Below, piece after piece: positions 1 to 5,316 of a DNA stretch of 7,633 bases; position 1 is the first letter of the stretch; the number at the start of each line of letters is the position of its first letter. The stretch lies in NCBI GenBank assembly GCA_947311745.1, contig CAMZLT010000152.1, forward strand, positions 1 through 7,633, in the 5' to 3' direction. The notes under the pieces were generated by a model. It saw only the letters and a program-made list of their open reading frames with translations, was not told the DNA's origin and searched no databases. This DNA comes from an uncultured Flavobacteriaceae bacterium (lineage in GTDB: Bacteria > Bacteroidota > Bacteroidia > Flavobacteriales > Flavobacteriaceae). A program made the position numbers and the translations under genes.

Positions 1-1746
1 CCTGCAAATGATGATTGTGCAACACCAGATACTTTAGTAGTTTACGCTAGTGGTATGTCAGCAGGTAATGAAACTGCAGCAAACTCTACAGGAGCAACAG
101 AAAGTGCACAAGGACAAACTTCGTGTGATTCCGCTGGTACGAATTTAGATATGTTTTATGAGTTTACAGTCCCTGCTGGTGAAGATACTATTTATGTGTT
201 GACAGGTGGTGCAACTGGTGCTAATATTGAGTTAGTATTGTTTGATACTTGTGGTGGAACAGAAATTCCTAATACGTGTATGAATAATTCTAATCAACAT
301 ATTCTTACAGGATTAACAGGTGGTACAACCTACTTATTACAAGTATGGCATGATAGTTTTAATGCAGGTGAATTTACTATTGCATTAGAATCTGCACCAA
401 CTTGTCCTACACCAATGGCAATGGCAACTGCAAATTTAACAGATGTAAGTGTAGATTTATCTTGGACTGCTGGTGATGCAGAAACTATGTGGGAAGTGGT
501 TTATGATGTAGATCCATATACAATGCCAGCAAATGGTATGGCAGATGCTTCTGCTGAACCAGGTTATACTTCAGTTGCAACAACTCCTGCTTTAAGTTTG
601 TCTGGATTGGCAGCTTCTACTGATTATCAAGTGTATTATAGAGCACATTGTGGCGGTACAGATTATAGTGATTGGGTTAGTTTTACTTTTACAACTCAAG
701 CTCCACCACCTGCGAATGATTTAGCTGTAAATGCTATTGCAGTAGCTTGTGGTGATACTGTAACAGGTGATACTTCAAGTGCTACTGTAGATCCTCAAGG
801 TGATTGTGGTTCTGTAGATAATGACGCACCTAATGTTTTCTATACATTTACAGGTACAGGTACAGCAGAGGATGTAACATTAAGTTTATGTAATTCTAGT
901 TACGATACTTCTATTGCTGTATTTACAGGAACTCCTGGTGCATTAGTTTGTTATGCAAACAATGATGATTCTTGTGGTATACAATCAGAGGTAACCTTTA
1001 CTTCGGATGGTACACAAACCTATTATATTATGATTGAAGGTTATGCTGCAACTAGTGTTGGAGCTTACGAAATGGTAGTATCATGTGCTACTGCATGTAC
1101 TCCTGCTGTTACCAATCAAGATTGTGCTTCTGCGGATGCTTTAACACTTGGTGTTACTACTAATTCGGATAATACTTGTGCAACAGGTAATATTGATAAC
1201 CCATCTTGTGATCCATATGGTGTAATTAAAGATGTATGGTTTATGGTAGATGCTACTTCTGCTCAATTAGATATTACAACTGCTTTAGGTACTGCTACCG
1301 ATGTTAATGTTGCAGTTTATGAAGGAACTTGTGGTGCTTTAACCGAAGTTGCAGGAGCTTGTGCAGATACTGCTGCTACAGCAAATGGCCTTAATTTAAC
1401 AGGTTTAACTTCTGGTACTACTTACTATATTCAAGTTTGGAATGCAGGTGGTGCTGAAGAAGGTACTTTTGATATTACTGTAGTTGACCCTGTAGTTGCT
1501 ACGGAAACTTTAGAATCTGTTGGATTTAGATATTTCCCTAATCCTGTTACAAATAATTTACAATTACAAGCTAACGAAAATATTAAATCTGTTGCAGTAT
1601 TTAATATGTTAGGTCAAGAAGTTATTTCTGCTAGACCTTCTGCGTTAGAAACTAGTTTAAATATGGCTAACTTAGCGTCAGGTACATACTTTGTGAAAGC
1701 ACAAGTAGGTGATGCTGTTGGTACATTTAAAGTAGTTAAAAAATAA
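1..1746 (+). CDS. Secreted multidomain protein with PPC-like and FN3 domains and T9SS sorting domain (5' partial)
   Basis: The reading frame is open from base 1, so the gene begins outside the window; the ATG at 55 is an internal Met within a domain. Of 581 visible residues, about 1-131 form a PPC-like beta-sandwich, 134-233 a fibronectin type III domain (motif VDLSWTAG, then YRAHCGG), 237-362 and 370-496 two further PPC-like domains, and 508-581 a T9SS type A sorting domain. Aromatic/Asp-Thr core motifs (MFYEFTV, VFYTFTG, VWFMVDA) recur once per PPC-like domain. Many paired cysteines and the Thr/Gly/Ala/Asp-rich composition fit an extracytoplasmic, probably disulfide-bonded protein. By family knowledge it would cross the inner membrane by Sec, pass the outer membrane by T9SS, and be anchored or released after removal of the C-terminal domain. 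No catalytic domain is visible; one could lie in the missing N-terminus (PPC and FN3 domains often trail secreted peptidases), or it may be an adhesin. Codon use is richer in GCT/GGT/ACT than in the neighbours, following its amino acid content. It ends in tandem TAA TAA stops. Confidence 0.9.
   Translation, partial: PANDDCATPDTLVVYASGMSAGNETAANSTGATESAQGQTSCDSAGTNLDMFYEFTVPAGEDTIYVLTGGATGANIELVLFDTCGGTEIPNTCMNNSNQHILTGLTGGTTYLLQVWHDSFNAGEFTIALESAPTCPTPMAMATANLTDVSVDLSWTAGDAETMWEVVYDVDPYTMPANGMADASAEPGYTSVATTPALSLSGLAASTDYQVYYRAHCGGTDYSDWVSFTFTTQAPPPANDLAVNAIAVACGDTVTGDTSSATVDPQGDCGSVDNDAPNVFYTFTGTGTAEDVTLSLCNSSYDTSIAVFTGTPGALVCYANNDDSCGIQSEVTFTSDGTQTYYIMIEGYAATSVGAYEMVVSCATACTPAVTNQDCASADALTLGVTTNSDNTCATGNIDNPSCDPYGVIKDVWFMVDATSAQLDITTALGTATDVNVAVYEGTCGALTEVAGACADTAATANGLNLTGLTSGTTYYIQVWNAGGAEEGTFDITVVDPVVATETLESVGFRYFPNPVTNNLQLQANENIKSVAVFNMLGQEVISARPSALETSLNMANLASGTYFVKAQVGDAVGTFKVVKK
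304..348 (+). repeat. Domain repeat copy A (PPC-like domain 1)
   Basis: Encodes LTGLTGGTTYLLQVW, which matches the segment at 1396-1440 (LTGLTSGTTYYIQVW) at 12 of 15 residues. Both sit at the same place near the end of a PPC-like domain and are followed by a Gly-rich turn and a G-x-F-x-I strand. The repeat is at protein level and marks duplication of the domain, not a DNA repeat element. Confidence 0.7.
1396..1440 (+). repeat. Domain repeat copy B (PPC-like domain 3)
   Basis: Partner of the 304-348 segment. The middle PPC-like domain has only a degenerate version of this strand (Gln-Thr-Tyr-Tyr-Ile-Met-Ile-Glu-Gly-Tyr), so domains 1 and 3 look closer to each other than to domain 2. Confidence 0.65.
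1522..1743 (+). other. T9SS type A C-terminal sorting domain
   Basis: The last roughly 74 residues carry the classical pattern: an aromatic-Pro-Asn-Pro motif (YFPNPV) near the start, a V-x-V-F-N-M-L-G-Q strand-turn in the middle, the L-A-S-G-T-Y-F-V-K motif, and a terminal Phe-Lys-Val-Val-Lys-Lys. In the Bacteroidetes this domain directs passage through the type IX secretion system and is normally cleaved off at the cell surface. Confidence 0.93.
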
Positions 1747-1775
1747 TAAAGTAATTTTATTTTTTTAAAATAATT

Positions 1776-1806
1776 AAGACTCCGATTTTATCGGAGTCTT
1801 TTTTTT
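1776..1806 (+). terminator. Rho-independent terminator after the T9SS-secreted protein gene
   Basis: AAGACTCCGA (1776-1785) pairs perfectly with TCGGAGTCTT (1791-1800) around the loop TTTTA, and eight T residues run from 1799 to 1806. It lies 30 bp after the stop of gene 1. The opposite strand has no matching T-tract, so it acts on plus-strand transcripts. Confidence 0.93.
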
Positions 1807-1810
1807 GTAA

Positions 1811-1818
1811 TATATTTG
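1811..1818 (+). promoter_or_regulatory. Bacteroidetes -7 box (TATATTTG) for the glycosyltransferase gene
   Basis: TATATTTG matches the Bacteroidetes sigma-factor consensus TAnnTTTG exactly and lies 9 bp before the ATG at 1828. The expected -33 TTTG element is not clear, because that distance falls inside the preceding terminator hairpin. The predicted transcript start is only a few bases before the ATG, so the mRNA would be nearly leaderless. Confidence 0.65.
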
Positions 1819-1827
1819 CGTAAAAAT

Positions 1828-2829
1828 ATGTTGCAGCTATTCTATTCTTTTATTATTCCTGTTTATAATCGTCCTGATGAAATCAAGGAGCTATTAACTA
1901 GTTTTTTGGAGCAAGAAAGTAATATTCCTTTTGAAATTATACTTGTAGAAGACGGTTCTAGTATATCGTGTAAATCTGTTGTAGAATCCTTTTCAAAACA
2001 ATTAAATGTACACTATTATTTTAAAGAAAATTCTGGACCAGGATTGTCTAGAAATTACGGTATGCAAAAAGCAAAAGGCACTTATTTTATTATTTTAGAT
2101 TCCGATGTATTGTTACCAAAAGATTATGTAAAAATTGTAAATGATAAATTAGTAACTGCTTATGTAGATGCTTTTGGTGGTGTAGATATGGCACATTGCT
2201 CGTTTACTGCGATTCAAAAAGCCATAAATTTTGCAATGACATCTTTTTTAACCACAGGAGGTTTGCGTAATACAGCAGATAGTGCTGATTTTTTTCAATT
2301 GCGAAGTTTTAATATGGGAATTTCAAAAGAAGTTTTTATGGCTACTAAAGGATTTTCTAAACAACGATTTGGAGAAGATATTGAATTATCACATCGTATT
2401 AAAAAGATGGAATTTAGTTCTTGTTTGTTCTCAGATGCTGTTGTTTATCATAAGCGTAGAGCTAATTTTAATCAATTTTATAAGCAAACCTTTAATTTTG
2501 GTAGAGCAAGACCAATTTTAAATAAAATGTATAAAAATACGGCTAAAATAACCTATTGGTTTCCTACTGTTTTTATTTTTGGTTTATTCGTTTCGGTGCT
2601 TTTATCTTTTTATGGTATTTTATCTTTTTTAGCTGTTTATATTCTATATTTTTTGTTGGTATTTGTACTGGCTTCCGTTAAGGAAAAAAATATAAAAGTT
2701 GGTTTTTTAAGCATTGTAGCAGTATTTACGCAATTTTTAGGTTACGGAATTGGTTTTTTTCGTTCGCAAGTGCGATTACACATACAGCATAAATCAATAA
2801 AAGAAACCTTTCCAAAGATGTTTTACTAA
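1828..2829 (+). CDS. Family 2 glycosyltransferase with C-terminal membrane segments
   Basis: Predicted inverting GT-A fold transferase that moves a sugar from a nucleotide-sugar donor to an envelope or surface glycan acceptor; donor and acceptor cannot be read from the sequence. In the 333-residue product, the N-terminus has the GT2 opening FIIPVYNRPDE (residues 8-18). It continues with VEDGSS (40-45), SGPGLSRNYG (69-78), the metal/nucleotide-binding DSD at 91-93, and FNMGISKEVF then GEDIELSHR (182-190), whose Glu-Asp is the usual acceptor-side catalytic motif. Three hydrophobic segments follow at about 241-258, 259-283 and 291-311, then a basic tail, placing the enzyme at the inner membrane with its active site in the cytoplasm. 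I chose the ATG at 1828 over the upstream in-frame TTG at 1816 because that TTG lies inside the -7 box. The gene is bounded upstream by a terminator. It is 37 bp from the next gene, which has its own promoter-like box, though read-through is possible because no terminator separates them. Confidence 0.92.
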   Translation: MLQLFYSFIIPVYNRPDEIKELLTSFLEQESNIPFEIILVEDGSSISCKSVVESFSKQLNVHYYFKENSGPGLSRNYGMQKAKGTYFIILDSDVLLPKDYVKIVNDKLVTAYVDAFGGVDMAHCSFTAIQKAINFAMTSFLTTGGLRNTADSADFFQLRSFNMGISKEVFMATKGFSKQRFGEDIELSHRIKKMEFSSCLFSDAVVYHKRRANFNQFYKQTFNFGRARPILNKMYKNTAKITYWFPTVFIFGLFVSVLLSFYGILSFLAVYILYFLLVFVLASVKEKNIKVGFLSIVAVFTQFLGYGIGFFRSQVRLHIQHKSIKETFPKMFY

Positions 2830-2841
2830 ATTTAGAATTGT

Positions 2842-2849
2842 TATTTTTG
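2842..2849 (+). promoter_or_regulatory. Bacteroidetes -7 box (TATTTTTG) for the CBS-like gene
   Basis: TATTTTTG fits TAnnTTTG exactly, lies in the 37-bp gap between genes, and leaves 17 bp to the ATG at 2867. No good -33 TTTG is visible at the right spacing; the region is the end of the glycosyltransferase gene. The leader is A-rich with no Shine-Dalgarno sequence, as is usual in this phylum. Confidence 0.65.
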
Positions 2850-2866
2850 CGTTTTAAATATAGAAA

Positions 2867-3847
2867 ATGCAATATTATAATAACATATTAGAAACTATCG
2901 GAAATACACCTTTAGTAAAATTAAATAAAATCGTTAGCGAAGTTGATGCTTTGGTATTAGCAAAAGTAGAGACGTTTAATCCAGGAAATTCAGTTAAAGA
3001 CCGAATGGCGTTAAAAATGATTGAAGATGCCGAAAAAGACGGTCGTTTACAGCCAAACGGAACAATTATCGAAGGAACTTCTGGTAATACAGGAATGGGT
3101 TTGGCAATTGCCGCTACTTTAAAAGGGTATAAGTGTATTTTTGTAATGGCAGATAAGCAATCTAAAGAAAAAGTAGATATTTTACGTGCTGTTGGTGCGG
3201 AAGTAGTGGTTTGTCCTACGGCAGTTGAACCAGACGATCCTCGTTCGTATTATTCAGTTTCTAAGCGTTTGGCTGCTGAAACACCAAATGCTTGGTATGT
3301 AAACCAATATGATAATCCGTCGAATGCTGCTGCTCATTACGAAAGTACTGGTCCGGAAATTTGGAAACAAACCGAAGGAAAAATTACACATTTTGTAGTT
3401 GGTGTTGGTACAGGTGGAACAATTTCTGGTGTTGGGAAGTATTTAAAAGAAAAAAATCCAAATATTAAAATTTGGGGAATTGATACGTATGGTTCGGTTT
3501 TTAAGAAATACCACGAAACAGGAATTTTTGACGAAAAGGAAATTTATCCGTATGTTACCGAAGGTATTGGCGAAGATATTTTACCAAAAAATGTACATTT
3601 TGATGTTATTGATGGTTTTGAGAAAGTTACGGATAAAGATGCTGCAATCTATACTAAAAAATTAGCTGTTGATGAAGGAATTTTTGTAGGAAATTCTGCT
3701 GGAGCTGCAATTAAAGGTTTGCTACAAATAAAAGATAATTTTAAAAAAGACGATGTAGTGGTAATTTTATTTCACGACCACGGAAGTAGGTATGTTGGAA
3801 AAATGTTTAACGACGATTGGATGAAAAAAATGGGATATATAGAATAA
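2867..3847 (+). CDS. PLP-dependent cystathionine beta-synthase / cysteine synthase family enzyme
   Basis: Fold-type II PLP enzyme of 326 residues that performs beta-replacement on serine or an activated serine, giving cystathionine or cysteine. Visible motifs: ETIGNTPLVKLN (9-20); NSVKDR with the Schiff-base lysine K44; the substrate/PLP loop GTSGNTG (70-76); the phosphate-binding GTGGT (181-185); EGIGEDILP (232-240); GNSAGAA (275-281), whose S277 is the expected PLP-ring contact. The stretches YDNPSNAAAHYESTGPEIW and FHDHGSRYVGKMFNDDWM are closer to catalytic domains of cystathionine beta-synthases (actinobacterial and animal) than to typical CysK. Unlike those, it ends right after the catalytic core and lacks the C-terminal Bateman (CBS-pair) domain that binds S-adenosylmethionine. 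It is probably cytoplasmic and not SAM-regulated through such a domain. Automated annotation may call it cysM or cysteine synthase; the true substrate pair (serine plus homocysteine, or O-acetylserine plus sulfide) is unresolved. A strong terminator follows, so it ends its transcript. Confidence 0.92.
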   Translation: MQYYNNILETIGNTPLVKLNKIVSEVDALVLAKVETFNPGNSVKDRMALKMIEDAEKDGRLQPNGTIIEGTSGNTGMGLAIAATLKGYKCIFVMADKQSKEKVDILRAVGAEVVVCPTAVEPDDPRSYYSVSKRLAAETPNAWYVNQYDNPSNAAAHYESTGPEIWKQTEGKITHFVVGVGTGGTISGVGKYLKEKNPNIKIWGIDTYGSVFKKYHETGIFDEKEIYPYVTEGIGEDILPKNVHFDVIDGFEKVTDKDAAIYTKKLAVDEGIFVGNSAGAAIKGLLQIKDNFKKDDVVVILFHDHGSRYVGKMFNDDWMKKMGYIE

Positions 3848-3893
3848 TTAATTTTTTCTATTTTTAAAATTTAAATATAAATTTAATCTATTG

Positions 3894-3920
3894 AAAACAG
3901 CATTGTAATGCTGTTTTTTT
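3894..3920 (+). terminator. Rho-independent terminator after the CBS-like gene
   Basis: AAAACAGCAT (3894-3903) pairs with ATGCTGTTTT (3908-3917) around TGTA, and the T-tract runs 3914-3920. It lies about 46 bp after the stop. The rest of the gap up to the DUF2851 gene is AT-rich, with T-runs at 3914-3950, and I see no gene in it. Confidence 0.9.
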
Positions 3921-4021
3921 ATTTGGTTTTTTGTTTTTTTGTTGTTCTAGTATGTTTTTAAGGTAAAAATCGTTTAAAACGCTTAAAATTATGTATTTTT
4001 ATTTTTCATTTTAAAAATTGC

Positions 4022-4029
4022 TACTTTTG
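4022..4029 (+). promoter_or_regulatory. Possible Bacteroidetes -7 box (TACTTTTG) at the DUF2851 gene start
   Basis: TACTTTTG matches TAnnTTTG exactly and sits where the boxes of the two preceding genes sit relative to their starts. If it is used, transcription would begin near 4033-4036, downstream of both candidate TTG start codons. It may therefore be a chance match in AT-rich DNA, or the annotated start may be wrong. No clear -33 element is visible. Confidence 0.4.
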
Positions 4030-5316
4030 ATACGTGAAAATTTCTTGCATTATTTATGGAAGTATAAATTGTTTGCTACTTTAAATTTGGTTTCTTTTTC
4101 GGGGAAATCTATTCAAATTTTACATTGTGGTATGCATAATTTTGATGCTGGACCAGATTTTTTTAATGCAAAAATTAAAATTGATGGCCAATTATGGGCA
4201 GGAAATGTAGAAATTCATATAAAGGCATCGGATTGGTATGTGCATAATCACGAAAATGATTTGGTTTATGATTCGGTTATTTTGCATGTAGTTTGGGATA
4301 ATGATGTTTCTATTTTTAGAAAAGATAATTCCATTATCGAAACTTTAGTGCTGTCCGATTATGTAAATACAGCTGTTTTACAAAATTATAAGCGTTTGTT
4401 TCAAGCTAATAGTACATGGATTAATTGCGAAAGACAATTAAGCAATTTAGATTCGTTTTTGTTAGATGCTTGGAAAGAGAAATTATACATACAACGTTTA
4501 GAGCGAAAAACTATAGAAATAGTAGCTTTATTAGAGCAATCTAACCATAATTGGGAAGCCGTTTTGTTTAAGTTATTGGCTAAAAATTTTGGATTAAAAG
4601 TAAACGGAACTGCTTTTTTTACTATGGCAAATTCGTTTGATTTTTCGGTTTTTAGAAAATATTGGCATAAAAATATGTCTTTAGAAGCCTTGTTATTTGG
4701 TCAAGCAGGTTTATTGTTTGAGAATAAAGAATCCGTGTATTTTGAAACGTTACAGCAAGAATATACGTATCTAAAATACAAGCATAATTTAAAACCTATT
4801 AGCCAAACGGAAGTAAAATTTTTTAGATTGCGACCAAATAATTTTCCTACTTTGCGTCTATCACAATTGGCAAATTTGTATTTTACGAAGCATTCTATTT
4901 TTAGTAAAATTTTAGAAATTAATGATTTAGATTTGTTTTATGATTTATTTTCTGTTGAAACGAGTGAATTTTGGAAATCGCATTACAGTTTTGAAACGGT
5001 TTCAAAAACGGTAACGAAAAAACTAACCAAGTCTTTTATTAATTTGCTTTTAATTAATACAATTATACCTTTAAAATTTGTCTATTTACGAACGAAAGAA
5101 AGCTTTAATGTAGAACCATTATTAGCATTGATTCGAGAAATTCCTTCCGAAAGAAATCGTATTATTACTAATTTTACACAATTAGGAATGCCTACAAAAA
5201 ATGCCTTAGAATCTCAAGGATTGTTAGAGCTAAAAGCGGAGTTTTGTTCTAAAAATCGATGTTTAGATTGTGAAATTGGTACTAGTTTATTGCAAAAATC
5301 TAATACAAAGCCTTAA
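4027..5316 (+). CDS. DUF2851 family protein
   Basis: Recognised as DUF2851, a family of unknown function common in Bacteroidetes. The frame gives 429 residues from the TTG at 4027, close to the usual length. Conserved blocks (numbered from that start): ENFLHYLWK (4-12), GPDFFNAKI (42-50), WAGNVEIHIKASDWYVHNH (57-75), VILHVVWDND (84-93), a Leu/Gly-rich GQAGLLFE (225-232), RPNNFPTLRLSQLANLY (269-285), and a C-terminal cysteine cluster C407-x4-C-x2-C415. No signal peptide or clear membrane segment is seen, so it is probably cytoplasmic. Start choice: TAA at 4012 blocks extension, the first in-frame ATG (4132) lies inside the conserved core, and TTG at 4018 or 4027 are the only near-cognate starts before the conserved ENFLHY block. 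Where relatives have Met-x-Glu-x-Phe-Leu-His-Tyr, this sequence has ATA at 4030. It follows a terminator, so it is its own transcription unit, and its 3' end overlaps the convergent E1 gene by 17 bp. The function is not known. Confidence 0.85.
   Translation: MIRENFLHYLWKYKLFATLNLVSFSGKSIQILHCGMHNFDAGPDFFNAKIKIDGQLWAGNVEIHIKASDWYVHNHENDLVYDSVILHVVWDNDVSIFRKDNSIIETLVLSDYVNTAVLQNYKRLFQANSTWINCERQLSNLDSFLLDAWKEKLYIQRLERKTIEIVALLEQSNHNWEAVLFKLLAKNFGLKVNGTAFFTMANSFDFSVFRKYWHKNMSLEALLFGQAGLLFENKESVYFETLQQEYTYLKYKHNLKPISQTEVKFFRLRPNNFPTLRLSQLANLYFTKHSIFSKILEINDLDLFYDLFSVETSEFWKSHYSFETVSKTVTKKLTKSFINLLLINTIIPLKFVYLRTKESFNVEPLLALIREIPSERNRIITNFTQLGMPTKNALESQGLLELKAEFCSKNRCLDCEIGTSLLQKSNTKP

Noticed and set aside
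55..57. ATG at 55 as the start of the first gene
   Set aside because: The frame is open to base 1 and the residues before it belong to the same PPC-like domain; the gene clearly starts upstream of the window.
1816..1818. TTG at 1816 as the start of the glycosyltransferase
   Set aside because: It is the last three bases of the TATATTTG promoter box, so it would not be in the transcript; the ATG at 1828 matches the usual N-terminus of such proteins.
2282..2521. 79-codon plus-strand frame inside the glycosyltransferase
   Set aside because: Out-of-frame shadow of a well-supported gene with no recognisable features.
3480..3665. 61-codon plus-strand frame inside the CBS-like gene
   Set aside because: Shadow frame of a well-supported PLP enzyme; low-complexity Lys/Leu/Met content.
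3971..3981. Small palindrome CGTTTAAAACG before the DUF2851 gene
   Set aside because: Short and AT-rich; expected by chance in such DNA and not repeated elsewhere in the window.
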